DNA from: Elusimicrobia bacterium CG03_land_8_20_14_0_80_50_18
GTDB taxonomy: Bacteria; CG03
DNA: 7,075 nucleotides
Direction: 5' to 3'
NCBI GenBank assembly: GCA_002780705.1
Contig: PEUP01000067.1
Coordinates: forward strand, 1-7,075
In this document: piece by piece, positions 1 through 6,449 of the stretch
How the letters are laid out: each line of letters opens with the position of its first letter
Numbering within the stretch: position 1 is the first letter of the stretch
Program-made: the position numbers and the translations under genes
The notes under the pieces: generated by a model
What the model was told of the DNA's origin: nothing
Databases searched by the model: none
The model's input: only the letters and a program-made list of their open reading frames with translations

Positions 1-162
1 GAAGTTGCCAGCTCCATCGGCACATTAAAACCGAAAAAAACGCAGAGCCGCGTTCTCGCCGGGATAGAGCTGCGCCTCATACCTTTCACCTATTTCAACA
101 TGGCTGTTTCAAAAAGCGGCTCCGAAACCGGTTTTCAACTCGGCCTGGGCATAAAGAACTGA
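1..162 (+). CDS. C-terminal end of a probable outer-membrane beta-barrel protein (partial)
   Basis: An open frame runs in from the left edge in frame 1 and ends at TGA 160-162, leaving 53 visible codons. The residues alternate polar and hydrophobic, as in beta strands (RVLAGIELRLI, then TYFNMAVSKSG, then ETGFQLGLGIKN). The last strand, GFQLGLGIKN, resembles the closing strand of outer-membrane barrels of the PorV/UPF0164 kind, although the final residue is Asn rather than the usual aromatic. The start and most of the protein lie outside the window, so the exact family cannot be named. Its stop is 7 nt before the acpS start, so the two may be co-transcribed. The reading frame is well supported. 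The barrel assignment is an inference from strand pattern only. Confidence 0.6.
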   Translation, partial: EVASSIGTLKPKKTQSRVLAGIELRLIPFTYFNMAVSKSGSETGFQLGLGIKN

Positions 163-169
163 CAACATT

Positions 170-493
170 GTGCCGGGAATAGGGATAGACATAGCGGAGG
201 TTAAGCGTTTCCGGAATCTCAGCGCGCGTTTTCTCAAGAGGGTTTACACCGACGAGGAAATAGCATACTGCAAGAGGAGCAGCAGGCCCGAGATGCACTT
301 TGCCGCGCGCTTTGCGGCCAAAGAGGCCGTTATAAAAGCGACGACGAAGACGGACATCGCCCTCAGGGACATCTGTGTGCAAAACAGGCCATCCGGCGCC
401 CCCGAGGTGTTTATAAAAGGCAAAAAGAAAAAATTCCACATATCCATATCCCACACGAAAGACATAGCCGTGGCCGTTGTCATTTCACTCTGA
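170..493 (+). CDS. acpS: Holo-[acyl-carrier-protein] synthase AcpS
   Basis: AcpS transfers 4'-phosphopantetheine from CoA to a serine of acyl carrier protein, activating it for cytoplasmic fatty acid synthesis. The 107-residue product has the family hallmarks. GIGIDIAEVKRF at residues 3-14 carries the Mg-binding Asp7. RVYTDEEIAYC lies at 24-34. RFAAKEAVIKA at 47-57 carries the metal/catalytic Glu52. ISISHTKDIAVAVV at 91-104 forms the C-terminal strand with the conserved SHT. Family members are usually about 115-125 residues, so this is slightly short, mainly in the middle loop and at the C-terminus, but no core motif is missing. The start is GTG at 170. No clear Shine-Dalgarno precedes it, and coupling to the upstream stop is plausible. 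The next gene begins 1 nt after this stop. AcpS beside an NAD(P)HX repair enzyme is a common bacterial arrangement. Identification is secure. Confidence 0.95.
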   Translation: MPGIGIDIAEVKRFRNLSARFLKRVYTDEEIAYCKRSSRPEMHFAARFAAKEAVIKATTKTDIALRDICVQNRPSGAPEVFIKGKKKKFHISISHTKDIAVAVVISL

Positions 494-494
494 C

Positions 495-1943
495 ATGAGG
501 ATACTCAATGGCAGTGAGGTCATAGCCGCGGACAGGCGGGCGATCAGGTCGGGCACACCGGGAGGGACGCTAATGAAACGCGCGGCGGGGGCTCTCGCGG
601 AATTCATAGATTCTCTTGACGCGATACGCGTTGTTTTTGTCACGGGTCCGGGAAACAACGGCGCCGACGGGATTGTCTCATCGGGGCTGATGAGAAAAAA
701 AACTGAAGTTGAGATTTTCTGCGTGTTTCCGAAAGAAAAAGTCAATTCCAATTTTCTGTGGGCGCAGGCGGTATCGGGCAGAGGAGTTGTTTTTATGCCT
801 TCCCGCGCCGCGCTCAAAAAAAGCATGAGAAGCGCCGACTGCGTCGTGGACTGCGTGTTCGGCACGGGCTTTCACGGCGTCCCGCGCGGAGGCGCCGCCA
901 TGGCGATAAAAGAGATGAACGCCGCGAAGAGACTCGTCGTCTCCTGTGACGCGCCGTCCGGCCTTGATGCGGACACGGGGAAGGCCCATCTGGCCGTGAA
1001 GGCCGCTTTTACCGTGACATTCGGCTTCCCGAAAAAAGGTTTGTTCATCGGCGCCGGCGCGGAGCTTTCCGGTTCCGTCAGATGCGCGGACATAGGGCTT
1101 AGAGCTCCCGCGAGAAAAAGCGCGCTTTACATGACTTCGCCGCGGGATCTGGCCCGGAAAATTCCCGTCAGAAACAGCCGCTCGCACAAATACACTTCCG
1201 GCCATGCGCTGATTTTTACCGGAGCCATGAAAGGCGCCGCGTCCCTGGCGGGTTTGGGGGCATTGCGCGCGGGAGCCGGCCTTGTGACATTCGCCGGAGC
1301 GGGGATGAAGGATTTTCCCGAGGCGATTGTCATAGATTATAAAACGGATTTCCTGAAATACATCAGGGATAAAAATGTGCGCTCAATCGTTTTCGGGCCC
1401 GGTTTCGGGCGTGACAACAGCGAAAAAGCGGCCGTGATTCTTGAGACGCTCTCAAAAACCGATATACCCAAAGTCATAGATGCTGACGGAATATTCCTCG
1501 CGAAAAAATACGGGTATCTCAAAAAGCTGAAAAAATATGTTATAACACCTCACACGGGCGAGGCGGGGCAGCTCACAAAGTCTTCTCTTGCCGCGCCGCG
1601 TTCATGGGACACGGTTAAGAAACTTTCGTCATCCCTGAATGCCGTCGTCGTTCTGAAGGGGCACCGCACTGTTATCTCGGACGGGAAGAGTGTGATGATC
1701 AATCCGACGGGAAATCCTGTTCTGGCGACCGGAGGGACAGGGGATCTGCTCGCGGGGGCAATTGCGGCGCTGTTGGCGGGAGGAATGGGCCTTTTTGAGG
1801 CGGCCGCGGCCGGGGTTTACGCGGAGGGTCTCGCCGGAGATCTCTTTATGAAAAAGAAAGGCGCGTCAGGGGCTCTTGTGAGGGACCTGGCGGCGCTTTT
1901 GCCCGCGGCCCTGAAAATAATGAAAGAAGAAAGAATGGCCTGA
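495..1943 (+). CDS. nnr: Bifunctional NAD(P)H-hydrate epimerase / ADP-dependent NAD(P)HX dehydratase
   Basis: This repair enzyme epimerises damaged NAD(P)H hydrates and then dehydrates them to NAD(P)H using ADP. The N-terminal YjeF_N epimerase domain (about 1-215) shows GPGNNGADG at 51-59, VVDCVFGTGFHG at 117-128 and CDAPSGLDADTG at 151-162 with the conserved Asp. The C-terminal ribokinase-like dehydratase domain (about 225-482) shows HKYTSGHALIFTG at 231-243, ALRAGAGLVT at 256-265, GPGFG at 301-305, DADG at 329-332, TPHTGE at 351-356, LKG at 387-389 and the nucleotide-binding NPTGNPVLATGGTGDLLAG at 403-421. The length, 482 residues, is typical of the fused bacterial form. I chose ATG 495 over TTG 477. 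It starts MRILNGSEV, like the family, and sits one base after the acpS stop, whereas TTG would overlap acpS by 17 nt. Mild oddities are GNNGADG in place of GNNGGDG, and Phe where DADALN usually has Asn. Confidence 0.95.
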   Translation: MRILNGSEVIAADRRAIRSGTPGGTLMKRAAGALAEFIDSLDAIRVVFVTGPGNNGADGIVSSGLMRKKTEVEIFCVFPKEKVNSNFLWAQAVSGRGVVFMPSRAALKKSMRSADCVVDCVFGTGFHGVPRGGAAMAIKEMNAAKRLVVSCDAPSGLDADTGKAHLAVKAAFTVTFGFPKKGLFIGAGAELSGSVRCADIGLRAPARKSALYMTSPRDLARKIPVRNSRSHKYTSGHALIFTGAMKGAASLAGLGALRAGAGLVTFAGAGMKDFPEAIVIDYKTDFLKYIRDKNVRSIVFGPGFGRDNSEKAAVILETLSKTDIPKVIDADGIFLAKKYGYLKKLKKYVITPHTGEAGQLTKSSLAAPRSWDTVKKLSSSLNAVVVLKGHRTVISDGKSVMINPTGNPVLATGGTGDLLAGAIAALLAGGMGLFEAAAAGVYAEGLAGDLFMKKKGASGALVRDLAALLPAALKIMKEERMA

Positions 1944-1962
1944 CGGCCGGGGCGCGGATAAA

Positions 1963-2982
1963 ATGAAAGACATAAGGAATTTGACGAGGGAAGAATTGAA
2001 AGAGGTCTGCACCAGCCGCGGCGTGCCCGCGTTCCACGCCCAGCAGATATTTGAATGGCTGTACCGCAAAAGGGTGAATGATTTTTCGCTCATGCCCAAT
2101 GTGCCGCTTAAGTTCAGGGAATATCTCAAAACGGATTTCTTTATTTCGGAAGTTGCCGTTCTGCAGAAAGAAATATCATCCGACGGCACGGCAAAATTCC
2201 TGCTCGGCCTTCAGGACGGACTGGCTGTGGAGAGCGTTCTGATCCCAGAAAAAAAACGGCGCACACTATGTGTTTCCACGCAGGCGGGATGTAAATTCGG
2301 TTGTAAATTCTGCGTGAGCGGCCTGAACGGTTTTAAGCGGAATCTCAGCCCCGCTGAAATTTGCGGCCAGCTTCTCGCCGTAGAGAAAGAGAGCGGCGAA
2401 AAGGTGACGAACATTGTTTTCATGGGTGTGGGCGAGCCCCTGGACAATTTTGACAATGTGATGAAGGCCTCGGCAATATTCATGGACAACAGGGGGCTTG
2501 AGATAGGTAAAAGAAAAATCGTTCTTTCCACCTGCGGAGTGGTGCCGGGCATTGAGCGGCTCGCGGAATCCGGCGCGGGCTTGAGAATATCCATATCGCT
2601 CCATTCCGCCGACGACAGGAAGCGCTCGCAGATCATGCCCGTGAACAAGAAGTGGAACACGGGTCAGCTTATGAAGGCCCTGAAAAAATTTTATGAGAAA
2701 GAACAGTTCGCCATCACCTTTGAATACATACTCATAAGCGGCTTCAATTCTTCGGAGAAAGACGCCGAGGCGCTTTCAATGTATGTGAAAGGCGTGCCGC
2801 GCAAGCTCAACATCATACCCTATAATCCGTCGGAACATTTTAAGTGGAAGGCGCCGACGGGCGAAGAGCTGGGAGATTTTGTGGGGGTCTTAAAGGAAAA
2901 GGGTGTGTTCTATACGCTCCGCCGCAGCAGGGGCTCCGACATATCCGCCGCATGCGGACAGCTTCAAGCGAAGCTGAAATAA
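1963..2982 (+). CDS. rlmN: Dual-specificity RNA methyltransferase RlmN (radical SAM)
   Basis: RlmN makes 2-methyladenosine at A2503 of 23S rRNA and at A37 of certain tRNAs by a radical-SAM, ping-pong mechanism. The 339-residue product is full length for the compact bacterial form. The 4Fe-4S motif C-x3-C-x2-C is Cys110, Cys114 and Cys117. The two catalytic cysteines are also present: Cys103 in TLCVSTQAGC, seven residues before the cluster as in E. coli, and Cys331 in the C-terminal SDISAACGQL. Other matches are MGVGEPLDNFDNV at 154-166, STCGVVPGIERLA at 189-201, ISLHSADD at 211-218 and KLNIIPYNP at 281-289. GEPLDN and the AACGQL tail favour RlmN over its resistance paralogue Cfr. It starts at ATG 1963, 19 nt after nnr, with only a weak purine-rich leader (GCGGATAAA). 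It lies in the same run as acpS and nnr. Confidence 0.96.
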   Translation: MKDIRNLTREELKEVCTSRGVPAFHAQQIFEWLYRKRVNDFSLMPNVPLKFREYLKTDFFISEVAVLQKEISSDGTAKFLLGLQDGLAVESVLIPEKKRRTLCVSTQAGCKFGCKFCVSGLNGFKRNLSPAEICGQLLAVEKESGEKVTNIVFMGVGEPLDNFDNVMKASAIFMDNRGLEIGKRKIVLSTCGVVPGIERLAESGAGLRISISLHSADDRKRSQIMPVNKKWNTGQLMKALKKFYEKEQFAITFEYILISGFNSSEKDAEALSMYVKGVPRKLNIIPYNPSEHFKWKAPTGEELGDFVGVLKEKGVFYTLRRSRGSDISAACGQLQAKLK

Positions 2983-2994
2983 CCGGGAGGTTTT

Positions 2995-3366
2995 ATGACA
3001 AAGATGACAAAGTCTAATTTTATGAGGGCGTGGACATATTTCAGGAGGGGGCACAGCGTTTATCTCGTCTTCGGCATATCCTTTCTGAATTTCACCGTCA
3101 TACAGTGGCGCCTGCTCGTTGAGAAGGTGGACTCGCTGAAATTCATTTTTCAGAGGTTCACATATTTCTTCGCGGCTTTCTTCGCCGTCTATATACCGCT
3201 TGCGGTGCTTATCGGCTACATAGACTACCGCAGGGGTTCGGTGCCCGTGGATTCGGTTGAGGCCGCCAGGGCCAATCCCTGGGTCAAAGACATTTCAAAG
3301 GCTCTGATGCTGATGTCAAAGGGCGATGAGGATGTGAAAAAAATCATGTCCAAATGGGCGGACTGA
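2995..3366 (+). CDS. Small two-helix membrane protein of unknown function
   Basis: I do not recognise this 123-residue protein as a named family. It starts with a basic, probably cytoplasmic stretch of about 20 residues, followed by a first hydrophobic helix (about 21-41), a short charged linker (EKVDSLK) and a second helix (about 55-76). A polar tail of about 45 residues (77-123) is rich in Lys, Asp and Glu. By the positive-inside rule both ends should be cytoplasmic. No signal peptidase site, lipobox or catalytic motif is visible. The start is ATG 2995, preceded by GGGAGG at 2985-2990; this is the strongest Shine-Dalgarno in the first block. It lies 12 nt after rlmN, so it is probably the last gene of that operon, and the large palindrome that follows may end the transcript. 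The gene call is firm; the function is unknown. Confidence 0.85.
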   Translation: MTKMTKSNFMRAWTYFRRGHSVYLVFGISFLNFTVIQWRLLVEKVDSLKFIFQRFTYFFAAFFAVYIPLAVLIGYIDYRRGSVPVDSVEAARANPWVKDISKALMLMSKGDEDVKKIMSKWAD

Positions 3367-3373
3367 GCGCAGA

Positions 3374-3425
3374 AAAAGGGGGACGGAGGAAAGTCGGATT
3401 TCCGACTTTCCTCCGTCCCCCTTTT
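3374..3425. repeat. 52-nt near-perfect palindrome (REP-like hairpin, possible terminator)
   Basis: Arms of 25 nt (3374-3398 and 3401-3425) are exactly complementary around a 2-nt TT centre. The left arm begins AAAAGGGGGACGG and the right arm ends CCGTCCCCCTTTT. As RNA it would form a very stable stem ending in a short U-run, so it could terminate the operon ending at 3366, although four T's is a weak tail. The A-run/GGGGGACGG boundary resembles dispersed intergenic repeats seen in metagenomic bacterial genomes, some mobilised by RAYT (REP-associated tyrosine) transposases. That link is inference, since no transposase is present here. Symmetry is read directly from the sequence. Confidence 0.85.
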
Positions 3426-3450
3426 CATTGTCCCGTACATTTAGTTTAAT
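3422..3450 (+). promoter_or_regulatory. Possible tRNA-His promoter
   Basis: TTTTCA (3422-3427, 4 of 6 to TTGACA) and TTTAAT (3445-3450, 5 of 6 to TATAAT) are separated by 17 nt. Transcription would start only a few bases before the tRNA. The -35 overlaps the tail of the large palindrome. Because the upstream hairpin may terminate read-through, a separate tRNA promoter makes sense, but the match is weak. Confidence 0.25.
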
Positions 3451-3459
3451 ATGTGCAAT

Positions 3460-3534
3460 GGTGACTATGGTGTAATGGCAGCACTAGAGATTGTGGTTCT
3501 CTCAGCGCGGGTTCGACTCCCGTTAGTCACCCCA
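3460..3534 (+). tRNA. tRNA-His (anticodon GTG)
   Basis: A full cloverleaf can be folded by hand. The acceptor stem is GTGACTA (3461-3467) with TAGTCAC (3524-3530). The D stem is GTG/CAC (3470-3472 with 3482-3484), with the conserved GG at 3477-3478 in its loop. The anticodon stem is AGAGA/TCTCT (3486-3490 with 3498-3502), with loop TTGTGGT and anticodon GTG at 3493-3495. The variable loop is 4 nt. The T stem is 5 bp (3507-3511 with 3519-3523, ending in one G-U pair) around TTCGACT. The histidine identity element is present: encoded G-1 at 3460 opposite C73 at 3531. The CCA end is encoded at 3532-3534. The short 3-bp D stem is acceptable. It stands alone between two hairpins. Confidence 0.97.
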
Positions 3535-3536
3535 AA

Positions 3537-3556
3537 AAAAGGGACGGTCCCCTTTT
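3537..3556. repeat. Short GGGACGGTCCCC hairpin after tRNA-His (terminator-like, REP-like)
   Basis: AAAA-GGGAC (3537-3545), a single G (3546), then GTCCC (3547-3551), an unpaired C (3552) and TTTT (3553-3556) form a short A/T-flanked inverted repeat. Directly after the tRNA it could serve as an intrinsic terminator, although the loop is too tight to close without opening a pair. Its A-run/GGG-ACGG and GTCCCC-TTTT edges match those of the larger palindrome at 3374-3425, so it may be a minimal or decayed copy of the same repeat family. Confidence 0.5.
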
Positions 3557-3587
3557 AGCCGGTTTTGTCCGGGATAATTTTTTAAAA

Positions 3588-4604
3588 ATGATTTATTGTA
3601 TTCTCACACTCATCGTATCGTTTGCCGTGTCGGCGGCGCTGATGCCGCTGTGCATGCGCCTTGCGAAAAGATTCAACATAATGGACAGGCCCAACACGGC
3701 GGTGAAGACGCATCTTTCCGCGATGCCCTATCTAGGCGGAGCGGCCATTTTCGCGGGGATTATAATTTCTCTTACGGCGGTACGCTTTATCAGTGATTTC
3801 CCCAGCGGCACCCTCTACACGCTCCGGGGCATTTTTCTGGGCTCCGGCATAATCTTTCTGCTGGGTTTGTCCGACGACATGGCGCCGCTGGATTATAAAC
3901 TGAAATTTTTTATACAGCTTGTCGCCGCATCCGTTCTCTTCCGTTACGGCATCTCAATACAGTTATTCGGTAATCCGATTCTGAATTATTTTTTCTCTAT
4001 GCTGTGGATACTGGCCATCACCAACAGCTTCAACATAATAGATGTGATGGACGGCCTCAGCGCCTCGGCGGTGATGATGTGCGCTTTCTTTTTCTTCATG
4101 GTGTCACTGCCCAGCGAACAGATATATGTCAATTTCGCCTCTGTCGCGGTCTTCGGCGCGGCGGCTGGTTTTCTTATCTATAATTTTCCTCCGGCCAGAA
4201 TATTCATGGGCGATACCGGCTCTCTTACGCTGGGTTTTATAATGGCCGCGGTCTCTCTCGGCGCGGAGTATTCCTCGGTGCATCCCATAGGCCTTTTCGC
4301 GCCGCTGGTCATTCTCGGTATTCCGTTATTTGATGTCATATTCGTCATGATGCACCGCGCCCGCCGCGGGCTTTCGCCTTTCAGGGGCTCAAAAGACCAT
4401 TTTGCCCTGAGGATGCTGGAGCTTGGTTTCACCAGGGAACAGGTGCTCTTCAGGGTGTCGGTGACCGGAGCCGTTATGGGAAGCGGCGCCTGGCTTCTGA
4501 CGGTCGTTCCGATGAAATGGGCTGTTGTCTTGTGCGGCGCGGGTTTGTGCGCCGGCATATATCTGGCCGGCTGGCTTTCGGTTATAGATGTTGAGGATTT
4601 CTGA
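3588..4604 (+). CDS. MraY/WecA-family polyprenyl-phosphate sugar-1-phosphate transferase
   Basis: Members transfer a sugar-1-phosphate from a UDP-sugar to undecaprenyl phosphate at the inner membrane, starting a surface glycan. The 338-residue product has about ten hydrophobic segments and the family motifs in order: DRPNTAVKTHLSAMPYLGG (33-51), the DD metal/substrate pair at 96-97 (GLSDDMAPLDYKLK), NSFNIIDVMDGLSA (146-159), FMGDTGSLTLGF (206-217), and IPLFDV (245-250) followed by the cytoplasmic loop SPFRGSKDHFALRML (263-277). The PNTAVKTH..PYLGG N-terminus and FMGDTGS favour the WecA/TagO branch (UDP-GlcNAc or related) over true MraY. In the last loop the usual HLHHRL is HFALRM, with only one of the histidines, so the sugar specificity is uncertain. 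It starts at ATG 3588 with no clear Shine-Dalgarno; GATAAT at 3573-3578 might be a -10, giving a nearly leaderless message. The stop overlaps the next start as TGATG. Confidence 0.9.
   Translation: MIYCILTLIVSFAVSAALMPLCMRLAKRFNIMDRPNTAVKTHLSAMPYLGGAAIFAGIIISLTAVRFISDFPSGTLYTLRGIFLGSGIIFLLGLSDDMAPLDYKLKFFIQLVAASVLFRYGISIQLFGNPILNYFFSMLWILAITNSFNIIDVMDGLSASAVMMCAFFFFMVSLPSEQIYVNFASVAVFGAAAGFLIYNFPPARIFMGDTGSLTLGFIMAAVSLGAEYSSVHPIGLFAPLVILGIPLFDVIFVMMHRARRGLSPFRGSKDHFALRMLELGFTREQVLFRVSVTGAVMGSGAWLLTVVPMKWAVVLCGAGLCAGIYLAGWLSVIDVEDF
4592..4597 (+). promoter_or_regulatory. Ribosome binding site for the nrnA-like gene, inside the upstream gene
   Basis: TGAGGA lies 6 nt before ATG 4604, within the last codons of the sugar-phosphate transferase gene. 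It supports the TGATG-overlapping start, and hence translational coupling, over later in-frame starts. Confidence 0.6.
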
Positions 4605-5575
4605 TGGACAGGTCAATCACTGAAACGGTCGCGGCGCTGGCGTCACTGAAGAATGTCCTGATAACGGGGCATGCCGGCCCTGACGGTGATTCCATAGGTT
4701 CGGGTCAGGCGCTGGCGTCTTTTCTGAAGCGTCTGGGAATAAGATCTCTCGTTTGTCAGAGCGGCGCCATTCCGCGCGAACTGGCTTTTCTGGGACTGAC
4801 GGGTATAAAAAGGCCTGACCGCCCCGCGATGTCCGGCCGCGACGGGATAATTTTTCTTGAATGCTGTACGCCTGACAGGAGCGGTTTCACCTTTACGAAA
4901 GAAGAGCTGGGTTCCCTTGAGGTGTTTAACATAGACCATCATCCGGACAACAGGAAATACGGGGACTATAACATAGTGGATCCGGGCGTGTCGTCGGTGG
5001 CGGAGATAATATATCAGTTTTTTGTCCTGCGGCGGCTGCCCCTGCTTAAAAACGAGGCCGCGGCTCTTCTGACGGGGATTGTCACTGACACGGGAAGGTT
5101 TTCCCAGAAAAACACGACCCCGGAGTGCCTGGACATTGCCGCCGCTCTGATGCGCGCCGGTGCCGACATAAGCAAGCTCTACAATCACATCTACGGTTCG
5201 CAGAAACCCGCGAGGATAAGACTGCTGGCGGAAACCCTGGGCACGATAGAAATACTCAAAGGGTCAGTCGCCTGTATGCACACGAACAGAAAAATGTTTG
5301 AACGCTGCGGAGCGGTTTATGACGACACAAAGGATTTTATAAGTTACGCGAGGGATCTTGACGGCGTTGAGGCGGCCTGTTACATCAGAGAAGGAGAGGA
5401 AGGTAAACTTCATGTGAATTTCAGGTCGCTCAGAAAAAATATTCTGCCGTTCGCCAAAAAACTCGGCGGAGGCGGCCACAAGCTAGCCAGCGGGATGACT
5501 GTTTCAGGCGATTTTGACAAGCTCAGAAAAACGCTCACGCGGGATTTTGCCGCTTATGTCAGACCGGGGAAATAA
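4604..5575 (+). CDS. nrnA: DHH-DHHA1 phosphoesterase, NrnA-type oligoribonuclease / pAp phosphatase
   Basis: NrnA-type enzymes degrade 2-5 nt RNA fragments, and often dephosphorylate 3'-phosphoadenosine 5'-phosphate, using a two-metal DHH active site. The 323-residue product has HAGPDGDSIGS at 23-33 (His23, Asp27 and Asp29 as metal ligands), FLECCTPDRSG at 84-94 for motif II, the DHH signature at 111-113 (NIDHHPDN), TGIVTDTGRFSQ at 157-168 with Asp162, and the DHHA1 substrate motifs NFRS (272-275) and GGGGHKLASG (288-297). Length and order match the family. Motif II has Glu-Cys-Cys where some members, such as B. subtilis NrnA, have an Asp; an LEC variant is also familiar to me in this family. 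The gene overlaps its upstream neighbour by 1 nt and the downstream ribF by about 20 nt, so the three are very likely one transcript. A c-di-NMP phosphodiesterase role is possible but cannot be separated by sequence alone. Confidence 0.9.
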   Translation: MDRSITETVAALASLKNVLITGHAGPDGDSIGSGQALASFLKRLGIRSLVCQSGAIPRELAFLGLTGIKRPDRPAMSGRDGIIFLECCTPDRSGFTFTKEELGSLEVFNIDHHPDNRKYGDYNIVDPGVSSVAEIIYQFFVLRRLPLLKNEAAALLTGIVTDTGRFSQKNTTPECLDIAAALMRAGADISKLYNHIYGSQKPARIRLLAETLGTIEILKGSVACMHTNRKMFERCGAVYDDTKDFISYARDLDGVEAACYIREGEEGKLHVNFRSLRKNILPFAKKLGGGGHKLASGMTVSGDFDKLRKTLTRDFAAYVRPGK

Positions 5576-6449
5576 GATTTCTCTCTCCGCTTCCATAGGA
5601 ATATACGACGGCGTACACGCCGGCCACAGGTCCGTGCTCAGGGAACTTCTGAAATATCCCGGAGCGAAAAAAGTGTTCGTCTTTTTCAGAAATCCCAACA
5701 AAGCGGGGAACATCGTCACCTCCGCCGCGGAGAGGAAGCTCATTCTTACGGGAATGGGGCTCGAGCCCGTCATGCTGAAGATAGAGCAATACTGGAAGAT
5801 GAGCGCGCGGGATTTCCTGAAAGACATTCTCGTGAAAAAAGAGCATGTGCAGCGTCTTGTCATAGGCGAGGATTTCGTCTTCGGACGCCGAAAGAAAGGC
5901 ACGAGGGTGACGCTCAAAAAATGGGCGAAGGAACTCGGACTTGACCTTAAGGTGCTGAAGACCAAAGTCCGCGGCGGGAGGAAGATATCCACGACGCTGA
6001 TAAAAAAACTCATAGCGCGGTCAAAGACGGCTGAGGCCGCCGCTCTCATGGGCCGCCCATACAGGATCAGCGGCAGAAAGGTGAAGGGGCTGGGAATAGC
6101 CTCTACGCTGGGGTTCCCGACGATAAATCTGATACCGGAAAAGCACAAGGCCGTTCCTGAGGGCGTGTTTGCCGCCTGGGTCACATGCTCCGCCGGCCGT
6201 TTCAGGGCCGTGGTCAATTCCGGCGCCGCTCCGACTTTCGGCATTAAAAAGGTGTTTGAGTTCCACATCCTCTCCAAAGCCCATGTCAAACGCGCGGCCG
6301 CCTGCTCCAGATTCACGGTTGAATTCGGCAATTTTATCAGAAAGCCGAGAAAGTTCGCCTCGCGCGGGGCGCTGATAGAGCGCATAAAAAAAGACATTGA
6401 AATTGTAAAACTTCAGCGTATTTTTTTCCCACTTGCAAAGTCTTTTTGA
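5556..6449 (+). CDS. ribF: Bifunctional riboflavin kinase / FAD synthetase RibF
   Basis: RibF phosphorylates riboflavin to FMN and adenylates FMN to FAD. The 297-residue product has the N-terminal nucleotidyltransferase domain: SIGIYDGVHAGH (13-24, the GxFDGVHxGH motif), ARDFLKDILVK (84-94), VIGEDFVFGRRKKGT (102-116) and ISTTLIKKL (144-152). The C-terminal flavokinase domain has LMGRPYRISGRKVKG (164-178), STLGFPTINL (183-192), PEGVFAAWV (201-209), NSGAAPTFG (221-229) and EFHIL (235-239). It is more divergent than its neighbours. TFDPHP has become FFRNPNK (43-49), and the usual SSTxIR is STTLIKK. I took ATG 5556 rather than TTG 5514: it gives a normal N-terminus and a 20-nt rather than 62-nt overlap with nrnA. 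A weak GGGA lies 11 nt before it. truB, which often sits between nrnA and ribF, is absent. Confidence 0.93.
   Translation: MSDRGNKISLSASIGIYDGVHAGHRSVLRELLKYPGAKKVFVFFRNPNKAGNIVTSAAERKLILTGMGLEPVMLKIEQYWKMSARDFLKDILVKKEHVQRLVIGEDFVFGRRKKGTRVTLKKWAKELGLDLKVLKTKVRGGRKISTTLIKKLIARSKTAEAAALMGRPYRISGRKVKGLGIASTLGFPTINLIPEKHKAVPEGVFAAWVTCSAGRFRAVVNSGAAPTFGIKKVFEFHILSKAHVKRAAACSRFTVEFGNFIRKPRKFASRGALIERIKKDIEIVKLQRIFFPLAKSF

Noticed and set aside
477..494. Upstream TTG start for nnr
   Set aside because: It adds six residues not typical of the family and overlaps acpS by 17 nt; ATG 495 gives the usual N-terminus.
678..1205. A 175-codon minus-strand frame inside nnr
   Set aside because: It is entirely antisense to conserved epimerase-domain motifs and is Arg/Gly/Ala-rich as expected of a shadow frame.
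3225..3440. A minus-strand frame running through the palindrome
   Set aside because: Part of it is translated from the hairpin arms and the rest is antisense to the small membrane protein gene.
3367..3587. Possible CRISPR or integrative attachment site at the tRNA-His locus
   Set aside because: There are no regularly spaced direct repeats, no integrase gene, and no duplicated tRNA 3' end inside the window.
5514..5555. Upstream TTG start for ribF
   Set aside because: It would extend the overlap with nrnA to 62 nt and add a non-conserved N-terminal stretch; ATG 5556 is a better fit.
5504..6397. A 297-codon open frame on the minus strand opposite ribF
   Set aside because: It lies almost wholly antisense to a motif-verified ribF, shows no recognisable domain or ribosome site, and its Ser/Phe/Arg-rich content is the usual shadow of a GC-biased coding strand.
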